Source: Trichodesmium sp. MAG_R04
Lineage (GTDB): Bacteria; Cyanobacteriota; Cyanobacteriia; Cyanobacteriales; Microcoleaceae
Assembly: GCA_023356515.1 (NCBI GenBank)
Contig: JAKQYG010000312.1
Location: 1 to 5,215 of the forward strand
Direction: 5' to 3'
Length of the DNA: 5,215 nt
In this document: one piece after another, positions 1 to 5,215 of the stretch
How positions within the stretch are numbered: position 1 is the stretch's first letter
How the letters are laid out: every line of letters starts with the position of its first letter
The notes under the pieces: model-generated
Databases searched by the model: none
Told to the model about the DNA's origin: nothing
What the model saw: the letters and a program-made list of their open reading frames with translations, nothing else
Made by a program: the position numbers and the translations under genes

Positions 1-178
1 GCTTACTAATTTCTTTCGCTTTTTCTGGTGGCGCTGGGGATGTTAAAACCTCAATAGAAATATTGACAACTTCATAACTTTTGAAATCCTCCCGACTAAA
101 TATAGGAAGAGGGCGTTTCTCAGATGGTTTTTCACCCGGGGTAACCGTTACTAAATCTTCAGGGTGTATAGTATACTT
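1..178 (-). pseudogene. Headless open frame running off the left edge, unrecognised product
   Basis: On the minus strand, a frame stays open for 59 codons from just after an in-frame TAA (181-179) to the left edge. It contains no ATG, GTG or TTG codon, so it lacks any ordinary start. The translation looks protein-like and charged, with stretches such as YTIHPEDLVTVTPGEKP, PIFSREDFKSYEVVN and LTSPAPPEKAKEISK. I do not recognise the family. The opposite strand offers only short frames here. The frame begins inside a 12-bp inverted repeat (173-208), which may mark the point where an upstream part was lost. Likely readings are the 3' part of a decapitated gene, or a gene joined to its start by a frameshift I cannot find. 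A chance open frame is also possible, because only the edge of it is visible. Confidence 0.35.
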
Positions 179-208
179 TTAATATTAGTTACTCTTTATT
201 AAAAGTAT
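173..208. repeat. 12-bp perfect inverted repeat
   Basis: ATACTTTTAATA (173-184) and TATTAAAAGTAT (197-208) are exact reverse complements, separated by a 12-nt loop. The arms are almost entirely A/T, so a classical terminator is doubtful. The repeat sits at the boundary of the headless minus-strand frame and about 150 nt downstream of the sahH stop. Just left of it, GTATA-G-TATAC (166-176) forms another small palindrome that overlaps the left arm. Confidence 0.55.
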
Positions 209-259
209 TTAATCATCCATCATCACCCACCACTATCATCGTTCCAGTGCTGTGATAAT

Positions 260-285
260 TAATGGGGGATTTTAACCCCCCATTA
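260..285 (-). terminator. Probable terminator hairpin downstream of sahH
   Basis: TAATGGGGG (260-268) pairs perfectly with CCCCCATTA (277-285) around an 8-nt loop, giving a 9-bp stem with a strong G/C block. It starts about 70 nt past the sahH stop on the transcribed strand. The sequence after the stem on the minus strand (AATTATCACA) is A/T-rich but is not a true U-run, so the efficiency of termination is uncertain. No gene on the plus strand ends here, so sahH is the natural client. Confidence 0.5.
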
Positions 286-309
286 TAAACCTTGAGAAGT
301 TAATAGCTA

Positions 310-323
310 AGTGCTGAGTGCTA
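310..323. repeat. Short heptanucleotide tandem repeat (AGTGCTG)x2
   Basis: AGTGCTG (310-316) is followed directly by AGTGCTA (317-323). Short tandemly repeated heptamers in intergenic DNA are a known cyanobacterial genome feature. Two units alone are weak evidence, but a second heptad array with a different unit (4707-4734) lies in this window. Confidence 0.4.
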
Positions 324-356
324 CTTCAACTCAATTCTTATTCTTGAAAAAATTAA

Positions 357-1634
357 TTAGGTACCAACAGTCCAGGAATTAATGTACTCAATTTGCTCAG
401 CAGTCAAAGTATCAATACCAATACCCATTGCTTGCAATTTCAAACGAGCAATTTCCTTATCAACTTCTGTAGGAATAGAATGTAAACCAGGCTCTAATTT
501 ACCTTTATTCTTGACTAAATATTCACAAGCTAATGCCTGGTTAGCAAAACTCATATCCATAACTGCACTAGGATGGCCTTCTGCTGCAGCCAAATTAATT
601 AATCGTCCTTCACCCAATACAATTACAGACTTACCATTCTTAAGTTTATACTGTTGAGTGAAAGGTCGAACAGTCTTCACATCATCAGAATTTTTACCCA
701 AGGTTTCTAGGTCAATTTCAATATCAAAGTGACCGGAGTTACAAACAATAGCTCCATCTTTCATCACATCGAAATGTTCACCACGAATAACGTGTTTATT
801 ACCAGTAACAGTAATAAATAGATCACCGATAGGAGCAGCTTCTGCCATTGGCATCACCCGGAAACCATCCATGATAGCTTCAATAGCGCGAACTGGATCA
901 ATTTCCGTTACAACTACATTCGCACCTAAACCTCTAGCGCGAAGTGCTGTACCTTTACCACACCATCCATAACCTACAACAACAGTAGTTTTACCAGCTA
1001 ATAAAACATTAGTAGCACGGATGATACCATCAAGAGTAGATTGACCTGTACCGTAGCGGTTATCAAAGAAGTGTTTGGTGTCCGCATCATTAACATTCAT
1101 CGCCGGGAAAGTCAACACCCCATCATTAAACATTGCTCGGAGACGAACAATACCTGTAGTTGTTTCTTCAGTTGTACCAATAAGTTCAGGAAGTTGATCT
1201 TGTCTATTTTTTACTAAAGTGGCAACAACATCACTACCATCATCAATAATAATATTTGGTTTGTGGTCCAAAGCAATTTCAACGTGACGCAGATAGGTTT
1301 CTTCATCCTCTCCTTTCATAGCATAAACAGAGATACCATGATCCACCACTAAACTAGCAGCTACGTCATCTTGAGTAGATAGAGGGTTACTAGCAATTAA
1401 TACAGCATCTGCTCCAGCATTTTTCAGAGCGATCGCTAAGTGAGCAGTTTCAGTTGTAACGTGGCAGCAAGCTGCTAACTTAATTCCATCTAATGGCTTT
1501 TCTTTTGCAAACCGTTCTTGAATTTGGCGTAGAACGGGCATCTCCCTACCTGCCCACTCAATTCTTTGTTTTCCTAGAAGGGCCAGTGACTCATCTTTAA
1601 CTTCGTGTTTAACTCGGATCGGTGTTGCAACCAT
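357..1634 (-). CDS. sahH: S-adenosyl-L-homocysteine hydrolase (adenosylhomocysteinase)
   Basis: SahH is a cytosolic, NAD-dependent enzyme that reversibly splits S-adenosylhomocysteine into adenosine and homocysteine, removing the product inhibitor of methyltransferases and feeding the methyl cycle. The protein is 425 residues, the length of bacterial/archaeal forms without the extra internal segment of some bacterial enzymes. By family comparison, substrate residues appear intact: H58 in CCHVTTETA, D132 in DDGSD, E156 in the TEETTTG block, K187 and D191 in DADTKHFFDN, and H302 in NSGHFDIEID. The NAD-binding Rossmann glycines are G221, G223 and G226 (VGYGWCGKG), with an acidic pair E244/D246 (TEID) at the end of the next strand. 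The start is supported by AAGGAAG placed 7 nt upstream of the ATG and by the N-terminus MVATPIRVKHEVKD, which fits cyanobacterial SahH. The C-terminus ends YINSWTVGT, without the longer C-terminal tail of eukaryotic forms. The gene appears monocistronic. Identification is very secure. Confidence 0.98.
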   Translation of the reverse strand: MVATPIRVKHEVKDESLALLGKQRIEWAGREMPVLRQIQERFAKEKPLDGIKLAACCHVTTETAHLAIALKNAGADAVLIASNPLSTQDDVAASLVVDHGISVYAMKGEDEETYLRHVEIALDHKPNIIIDDGSDVVATLVKNRQDQLPELIGTTEETTTGIVRLRAMFNDGVLTFPAMNVNDADTKHFFDNRYGTGQSTLDGIIRATNVLLAGKTTVVVGYGWCGKGTALRARGLGANVVVTEIDPVRAIEAIMDGFRVMPMAEAAPIGDLFITVTGNKHVIRGEHFDVMKDGAIVCNSGHFDIEIDLETLGKNSDDVKTVRPFTQQYKLKNGKSVIVLGEGRLINLAAAEGHPSAVMDMSFANQALACEYLVKNKGKLEPGLHSIPTEVDKEIARLKLQAMGIGIDTLTAEQIEYINSWTVGT

Positions 1635-1640
1635 TCAGCT

Positions 1641-1648
1641 ACTTCCTT
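1641..1648 (-). promoter_or_regulatory. Ribosome binding site of sahH
   Basis: On the minus strand, AAGGAAG precedes the ATG at 1634 by 7 nt (TAGCTGA). It is a good match to the anti-Shine-Dalgarno sequence and supports the chosen start. Confidence 0.7.
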
Positions 1649-1682
1649 AATTTTAATAATCATTAAAATACATTAACCAATC

Positions 1683-1698
1683 TTGCATAGCTTTGCAA
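1683..1698. promoter_or_regulatory. Near-perfect 16-bp palindrome upstream of sahH, possible operator
   Basis: TTGCATAGCTTTGCAA is symmetric at 14 of 16 positions (TTGCA-x-AGCT-x-TGCAA). It sits 49-64 nt upstream of the sahH start, where a repressor or activator of that gene could bind. It does not match the NtcA pattern (GTA-N8-TAC). No regulator can be named from sequence alone, and an A/T-rich intergenic region can hold chance palindromes, although 14/16 with a GC-containing core is more than I would expect casually. Confidence 0.3.
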
Positions 1699-1734
1699 AT
1701 ATTTATCAGGAGTGTTAATACGACAAAATTTATT

Positions 1735-1764
1735 TTGACATTTATACTAATATGTGTTAATAAT
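1735..1764 (+). promoter_or_regulatory. Weak sigma-70-type promoter candidate on the plus strand
   Basis: A consensus TTGACA (1735-1740) is followed after 18 nt by AATAAT (1759-1764), which matches five of six positions of the -10 consensus. It points toward the relic reading frame that starts at 1894, about 125 nt downstream. Spacing is one base over optimum and the region is A/T-rich, so this may be chance. If real, it could be the old promoter of the decayed gene. Confidence 0.25.
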
Positions 1765-1893
1765 CTCATCTCAAATAATCAGGGCTTAAGAGCGGAAAGA
1801 ACTTTAGCCTGTCATAAATGTTGAATTCCCTCAACGGTGTCCTTTTTGTAACAGGGTTCAGAATAGTTTGGTCATTAATGTAGAGGAAATAGG

Positions 1894-2166
1894 GTGTATT
1901 TAATTCCTAAGCAAGTACAAGAAAAATTCGGCTATCACCCTAATACCTTTCAAAATGGGCAGATAGAAGTTTTACAGTGCTTTTCAGATTGATGAACCAC
2001 ATCGCCAGAACCAAAACCCCGTAGGGACGTTGCATACAACCTCCCTACTGTGGTATAATGGGATGAAAATGGCTGTGATCGAATTGCACTCATATATAAA
2101 GCTGCTAAAGGTGGATCCCTAGCTACCCGAAATTATGAATTTGGTTTTGATATTGTCAAGAAATAA
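1894..2166 (+). pseudogene. Decayed plus-strand gene relic, interrupted by in-frame stops and containing a palindromic repeat
   Basis: One reading frame keeps protein-like segments across 273 bp despite stops. It opens at GTG 1894, preceded by AGAGGA with 6-nt spacing, and encodes 32 codons beginning VYLIPKQVQEKFGYHPNTF to a double TGA (1990-1995). It continues in the same frame through a palindromic repeat (2021-2048), meets TAA (2056-2058), then runs 35 sense codons containing DENGCDRIALIYKAAKGG and SLATRNYEFGFDIVKK to a TAA at 2164-2166. The first segment resembles a MerR-like helix-turn-helix start, as in IS607-type serine recombinases (family pattern PKQV...YGxHPNTLRRW...GxIE), with a few recognition-helix codons missing; this is an inference from memory of that family. 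I do not recognise the second segment. Alternatives are a short real ORF (1894-1992) plus unrelated debris, or chance. Confidence 0.4.
2021..2048. repeat. Palindromic dispersed-type repeat (28-bp hairpin)
   Basis: Outer arms GTAGGGA (2021-2027) and TCCCTAC (2042-2048) pair perfectly over 7 bp. After one C·C mismatch (2028/2041), GTTG (2029-2032) pairs with CAAC (2037-2040) around the loop CATA. Eleven of twelve stem positions pair. The design, a guanine-rich arm plus GTTGCAT-RCAAC core, looks like a dispersed palindromic repeat that I recall from many cyanobacterial genomes; that resemblance is from memory and was not searched. It lies within the decayed reading frame at 1894-2166. Confidence 0.6.
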
Positions 2167-2249
2167 ATACAGGGAAAACTCATTGAAATTAGATACTTTG
2201 AAGCGATTTTGGCACTGCCAAATAAGTTTTATATTCCTGCTTTGTTATT

Positions 2250-2278
2250 TTACTATTTTCTAGTAACAGTATTTTTTT
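2250..2278 (+). terminator. Weak hairpin plus T-run
   Basis: TTACTA (2250-2255) pairs with TAGTAA (2261-2266) around TTTTC, and a run of seven Ts (2272-2278) follows six bases later. On the plus strand this resembles a low-stability intrinsic terminator for the relic frame. On the minus strand, directly after the orthocaspase stop, no U-run follows the stem, so it is not a good terminator for that gene. The stem is short and A/T-rich. Confidence 0.25.
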
Positions 2279-4652
2279 AAACAACTTGATAAACAAAACG
2301 CAAAGTTGCCCAACTATCAATATCTAGAGTATAACCCTCTGTTGATAATCCATAAGATTGAATAACTGATTGACTAGCATTCTGTAAATCCCGCAAAGTT
2401 GCTTGTGCTACGACTAAAGGACTCAGAATTTTTTTAATTAGCTGATCATTTCTAATTTGAAATACCTCTCTATTAAGAATTGCAATTGTTTCCTTAAATG
2501 GTTGATGGCTACAGATAATTATACTTTCTGCTAATCCTTGAGGAGCTGTTACTCTCCATTCAAATGTTCTCTTTCTAGAAGATTTTTTAATCACCGGAGA
2601 TATATTGATACTATCTCCTGGAGCAATAACTAACTCTTTTTGTGAAAGCTGAGCATTATTCTCAAATTGATTAGATATATTTGGATTGGTAACAAGAATA
2701 TGCCCATTACTCTCTATAATAAATAACATAACATAAACTAGGCGATCGCTATCATTATATAGTTCACATTGAATTTTACTACCAATAGTTAAAGTTCGTG
2801 ATTCACTAGCAACTTTAAAGTTTTCTATATATTCTTCTATATTGGTTTGAGATTTTCTCCCATCGCTAACTCCGAAAGTTTCTTGGTGCATAATAATCTT
2901 TCCTGTTGAAGTAGCAGTAGCCAAGTTAGCTCTAAGTTTCATTTGAGTAGCTCCTTCATTGTGAGTTAAGCGCAATATCTTAGCTGCTAGTAGAGTTTTT
3001 AATCGGTGACTTAACCTTTGTACTGCTATCTTGACTGCTTCTCCTCCTTCTGCTATAGTATTGGGTATTAATACCTGACTTAGAGAAAATAGAGCATAAC
3101 GACCTTCATAAATGGAAGCTAGAGGAGCAGAAAAACTTTCAGTAATAGTTGTTTTAGTTATTCGACTAAATATATAATCTGCTGCCTCTATATTTGCCAC
3201 TATAGTAACTTGAGGTATTGCTGAAAAAGCACTGGTAGCATCTACTCGCTCAATTCTTGACATATTAGGGTCTAGAGCTATCATTAAATCTGTAAGTTGT
3301 GGCAAAATTCTAATCTTTTCTCGCACCAGCGCTCCTGTCAAAACAGGAGAAGAATTTTGTGTTTGATTGTTGTTTTTTTTCCCGCTTTGATCTGATAATT
3401 GTTGTGAGTTATTAGTTTCAATGTTAACAGAAGCTTTTGCTGTTAAGCCATTTCGACTTTTAATTTGTAATTGACAGTTTAAGTCTAAATCTGAATTAGG
3501 TAAAATATTGAATAAAGAATCATATCTGACCGTATCAAGAATACTAATTGGTAATCCTCCTAACCATAGATTTGCTGTTTGACCATTATTTTCTACTGAA
3601 GTGATTACACCCCTAGCAGGTAGCAATAAAGAATTCAATAAATTTTGATAGCTCATAGCTATTGGAGTTATAGTAGCTACTTTTGGAGATTGAGCAATTT
3701 TCTGTTGTTTTACTTCTTTAACCTCTGGCTGCTGATTAAATCCAGTTACTTGCTCTACGAAGCTAGCAGCTCGGGAAAAATTAATTTGTAGTCTAGTTGC
3801 AGAGGTTGTAGACCATAAATTTTGGGTAAGAGCATAAGTGAATAAACCAGAGCTAAAACCATTCCAGTCAGTTTCAGTAGCAAATTGACTCTCTTTACTA
3901 GCATTAAGAATTACCCCTTTGAGTTGGCCTTCATAGATTTCCTCTTTTCCTAGAAGATTTTGTTGGTTACGCATTTGCATTTGTATTGCTTTCTCTTTAA
4001 TATTTATTTGTTCTCTAGTCAAACTAGGTCGAGAGCGAATTCTTAGAATACCTTCCAAATTTCTACCAGGATATACATAGCTAGTATCTAATACAATTAC
4101 TACTTTTTTCGTAGGAAGCGATCGCAATAGCAACCATAGAGTTTCTTCTAAAATATAATTGATTTTTCCATCATCATTATTATAAGCTATCCCATCTATT
4201 GGTACAAGAGTATTTTGAAATATTAAATTTGAGGAACTTAACTCATTATTTTTATTTTCGTCAATTATTTGATTCACACGACTACCATAGCCGCTAAAAT
4301 GAAATAAAACTAAGTCATCTGGTTTGGCCTGATTAGTCAAATGATTAATAAAAGCTGTTTGTATATTTTCCTTTGTAGCTTGTTTATTTGTCAGAGTTAA
4401 AATATTTGCAGGTAAGAAACCAAATCGATGAATTAGCAATTCTTTTTGCATCTCCACATCTGTAACACACCCAGATAAAGATACATCTGGATATTCATTA
4501 ATACCTACTAAAAATGCTAATTTACCTCCTGTAGTTTGAGCCAAAGCTTCTGAGTAACGACTTTGGAGGCGCCACCACCCTGCTTCATTTATTCCTACTG
4601 CTCCTAGGGCTAAACTAACCCTTTGCAGAAATTGTCGCCGTTTTAATCCCAT
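2277..4652 (-). CDS. Tat-exported orthocaspase (metacaspase-like, caspase C14 fold) with DUF4384; catalytic dyad replaced by Tyr/Ser
   Basis: This is a 791-residue protein of the cyanobacterial caspase-homolog family. The N-terminus MGLKRRQFLQRVSLALGAVG is a twin-arginine signal, with possible cleavage after A38 (EALA|QT), so it is probably exported. The p20-like caspase domain spans about residues 43-205: FLVGINEYP opens it, and GCVTD (61-65) is the conserved acidic segment. The histidine motif reads FHFSGYGSR, with Y122 in place of His. The cysteine motif reads VLDTSYVYPG, with S191 in place of Cys. A p10-like part follows (about 246-280, GVILNASKES...GLFTYAL). Then come a conserved cyanobacterial segment (about 345-375, ARGVITSVENNG...LWLGGLP), an N/Q-rich linker (about 413-435), the ALVREKIRILP...RIERVDATSAF block (441-476) and a DUF4384-like domain (about 620-700). 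With both dyad residues changed it should lack classical Cys-protease activity, so a binding or regulatory role is inferred. The start has AAGGA 6 nt upstream. It is unlinked to an obvious partner. Confidence 0.93.
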   Translation of the reverse strand: MGLKRRQFLQRVSLALGAVGINEAGWWRLQSRYSEALAQTTGGKLAFLVGINEYPDVSLSGCVTDVEMQKELLIHRFGFLPANILTLTNKQATKENIQTAFINHLTNQAKPDDLVLFHFSGYGSRVNQIIDENKNNELSSSNLIFQNTLVPIDGIAYNNDDGKINYILEETLWLLLRSLPTKKVVIVLDTSYVYPGRNLEGILRIRSRPSLTREQINIKEKAIQMQMRNQQNLLGKEEIYEGQLKGVILNASKESQFATETDWNGFSSGLFTYALTQNLWSTTSATRLQINFSRAASFVEQVTGFNQQPEVKEVKQQKIAQSPKVATITPIAMSYQNLLNSLLLPARGVITSVENNGQTANLWLGGLPISILDTVRYDSLFNILPNSDLDLNCQLQIKSRNGLTAKASVNIETNNSQQLSDQSGKKNNNQTQNSSPVLTGALVREKIRILPQLTDLMIALDPNMSRIERVDATSAFSAIPQVTIVANIEAADYIFSRITKTTITESFSAPLASIYEGRYALFSLSQVLIPNTIAEGGEAVKIAVQRLSHRLKTLLAAKILRLTHNEGATQMKLRANLATATSTGKIIMHQETFGVSDGRKSQTNIEEYIENFKVASESRTLTIGSKIQCELYNDSDRLVYVMLFIIESNGHILVTNPNISNQFENNAQLSQKELVIAPGDSINISPVIKKSSRKRTFEWRVTAPQGLAESIIICSHQPFKETIAILNREVFQIRNDQLIKKILSPLVVAQATLRDLQNASQSVIQSYGLSTEGYTLDIDSWATLRFVYQVV
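4538..4652 (-). other. Twin-arginine (Tat) signal peptide region of the orthocaspase
   Basis: Residues 1-38 carry KRRQFLQ, matching the Tat pattern R-R-x-F-L, followed by the moderately hydrophobic VSLALGAVGI and an A-L-A site at 36-38. The h-region is only mildly hydrophobic, as is usual for Tat rather than Sec substrates. The protein would therefore fold in the cytoplasm and be moved to the periplasm or thylakoid lumen. Confidence 0.7.
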
Positions 4653-4658
4653 GCTTTG

Positions 4659-4663
4659 TCCTT
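4659..4663 (-). promoter_or_regulatory. Ribosome binding site of the orthocaspase gene
   Basis: On the minus strand, AAGGA lies 6 nt before the ATG at 4652 (intervening CAAAGC). This supports the start that gives the complete Tat signal. Confidence 0.65.
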
Positions 4664-4706
4664 AATTTTCTACCTTAAACTAAGTCAAGTAATACCGTTT
4701 CACGGA

Positions 4707-4734
4707 AGTCAAAAGTTAAAAATGAAAAGTCAAT
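4707..4734. repeat. Degenerate heptanucleotide tandem repeat, four units (AGTCAAA type)
   Basis: Four consecutive 7-mers read AGTCAAA, AGTTAAA, AATGAAA, AGTCAAT. Heptad short tandem repeats in intergenic DNA are characteristic of filamentous cyanobacteria. The array sits 55-82 bp upstream of the orthocaspase start, so it may overlap its promoter region. Read on the minus strand the units supply TTGACT-like boxes, but no good -10 partner at the right spacing was found. Confidence 0.5.
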
Positions 4735-4858
4735 TTTTATCAGCTCAAAATTTTGACTATAAAGCAGCTCTTAGAAATAACTTCATGCTTGTGCTTAAAT
4801 ATCTAGTTCAATTTTTTATCCGAGTCAGTGTCCATATAACAATTACAATATAGATAGC

Positions 4859-4906
4859 AATCCTAAATAGGTTGTGACAATTCAAAAACTAGAAATAAAT
4901 CCTAAA
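4859..4906. repeat. 9-bp direct repeat AATCCTAAA, possible transposon-end remnant
   Basis: AATCCTAAA occurs at 4859-4867 and 4898-4906, with the intervening 30 bp unrelated. The left copy is part of a short symmetric CCTAAATAGG (4862-4871). Both lie just beyond the 3' end of the truncated TnpB frame, where an IS200/IS605- or IS607-type element would have its right end and guide-RNA region. Connection to that element is inference. Confidence 0.3.
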
Positions 4907-4914
4907 ACTTTCGC

Positions 4915-5214
4915 CTATTGAGCATTGCATGCAAACATACTGCTATCAACGGTAAAACTTTGTTTATCCTTTTTGCGCTTAAATCTTGGATGCTTACTGT
5001 CCCCCTCTTTGTACCGTTTAAATGCTTTTCCTAAATTAATAAAAGCATTTTGATAAATTCGAGACGAATAGTTATTTGTCCAAGCATATTCTGGCTGTCT
5101 TTTTACATAATTAGTAAAGACTTTCTTGGCTTCGTTTATGCGTTGATTATAGCTAAAACTAACTTCTTTGCCATGTTTATTTACCTTAGTCATGGCTTTG
5201 GTACCATTGACCAT
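4915..5214 (-). pseudogene. tnpB: TnpB (OrfB) fragment of an IS200/IS605- or IS607-type element, truncated before the nuclease domain
   Basis: TnpB is the RNA-guided nuclease encoded by IS200/IS605 and IS607 elements and an ancestor of Cas12. The visible 99 residues match the family's N-terminal region. YNQRINEAKKVF, EYAWTNNYSSRIYQNAFINL, GKAFKRY and HPRFKRKKDKQSFTVDS correspond to the usual order of 'wl...vpsq.lQ.al..L..AfkrF', then 'PrFKsKk..qSf'. The frame then stops at TAG 4915-4917 after a short unrelated tail (MFACNAQ), so the RuvC-like acidic residues and the zinc finger are missing. I could not find the rest in the other two minus frames nearby, so this is a deletion rather than a simple frameshift. 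Full TnpB proteins are about 400 residues. The ATG at 5214 is likely internal, because the family's start lies further upstream, past the right edge. The fragment is presumably non-functional as a nuclease. Confidence 0.85.
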
Positions 5215-5215
5215 A

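Larger units (their letters stand above)
1635..1893. other. Intergenic region upstream of sahH
   Basis: This region holds the sahH ribosome binding site, the 16-bp palindrome and the weak plus-strand promoter candidate. It also has two modest hairpins. One is imperfect, 1780-1811 (CAGGGCTTAAG against CTTTAGCCTG). The other, 1820-1835 (GTTGA/TCAAC around a 6-nt loop), is followed seven nt later by five Ts at 1843-1847 and would be a weak plus-strand terminator at best. I see no tRNA, rRNA, riboswitch or convincing small gene. No clear sigma-70 promoter for sahH stands out. Confidence 0.5.
4653..4914. other. Intergenic region between orthocaspase and TnpB fragment
   Basis: No credible gene is visible in these 262 bp. 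Besides the heptads it holds a small CCGT/ACGG stem (about 4695-4705), a perfect 12-bp palindrome TCAAAATTTTGA (4745-4756), and a 9-bp direct repeat, AATCCTAAA at 4859-4867 and 4898-4906. The segment nearest the TnpB fragment may be a remnant of that element's right end. No clear promoter is apparent for the orthocaspase gene. Confidence 0.45.

Noticed and set aside
214..240. Cluster of ATC/CAC/CAT triplets that looks like a microsatellite or a small CRISPR-like array
   Set aside because: The units are irregular, with no constant repeat or spacer length. It is simple low-complexity sequence.
382..657. 91-codon open frame on the plus strand inside sahH
   Set aside because: It lies entirely antisense to a strongly conserved enzyme gene, has no recognisable domain, and is best explained as a shadow of the real frame.
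1635..1760. SAH or SAM riboswitch in the sahH leader
   Set aside because: The leader is short and A/T-rich. I see no paired, GC-rich core of the known SAH or SAM classes.
1780..1847. Structured leader or small RNA between sahH and the relic, from two hairpins and a T-run
   Set aside because: The first stem has mismatches and the second has only 5 bp. The T-run is separated from the stem by seven bases, and there is no known RNA family signature.
357..4652. sahH and the orthocaspase gene as one operon or functional pair
   Set aside because: They share a strand but are separated by 642 bp containing a plus-strand relic, a repeat and a possible terminator, so linkage is probably incidental.
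4656..4853. 65-codon open frame on the plus strand upstream of the orthocaspase gene
   Set aside because: It covers the orthocaspase ribosome binding site, the heptad repeats and a palindrome. Its composition follows the A/T-rich repeats and it shows no domain or convincing ribosome binding site.

Overview
The window most likely comes from an AT-rich, filamentous-type cyanobacterium. Three palindromic GCGATCGC octamers (HIP1, a cyanobacterial hallmark) lie at 1429-1436, 2742-2749 and 4118-4125. There are also heptanucleotide tandem repeats, a cyanobacterial-type SahH, and a Tat-exported orthocaspase of a kind abundant in bloom-forming and filamentous cyanobacteria. The species is inferred only broadly; the style would fit an Oscillatoriales-like genome rich in transposons.

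Layout from left to right: (1) 1-178, minus strand: an open frame with no start codon that runs off the left edge, probably the tail of a decapitated gene, bounded by a 12-bp inverted repeat. (2) 179-356: non-coding DNA with a G/C-rich hairpin that probably ends sahH transcription, plus a short heptad repeat. (3) 357-1634, minus: complete sahH (S-adenosylhomocysteine hydrolase) with a clear ribosome binding site and a near-perfect 16-bp palindrome just upstream. (4) 1635-2276: a gene-poor stretch holding a decayed plus-strand reading frame (1894-2166) that contains a palindromic dispersed repeat. (5) 2277-4652, minus: complete 791-residue Tat-type caspase-fold protein whose catalytic His and Cys are both replaced, by Tyr and Ser. 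(6) 4653-4914: non-coding, with heptads, a palindrome and a 9-bp direct repeat. (7) 4915-5214, minus: part of a transposon-encoded TnpB, cut short at its 3' side before the nuclease domain and continuing past the right edge at its 5' side.

The two intact genes share a strand but are 642 bp apart with a relic between them, so they do not look like an operon. SahH is a housekeeping enzyme of the methyl cycle. The orthocaspase is an exported, probably non-catalytic, member of the caspase-homolog superfamily. The rest is mostly genomic debris: relic genes, a TnpB fragment and small repeats. I see no convincing new multi-gene system. The most notable items are the doubly substituted YS orthocaspase, the in-frame relic carrying a palindromic repeat, and the truncated TnpB end.
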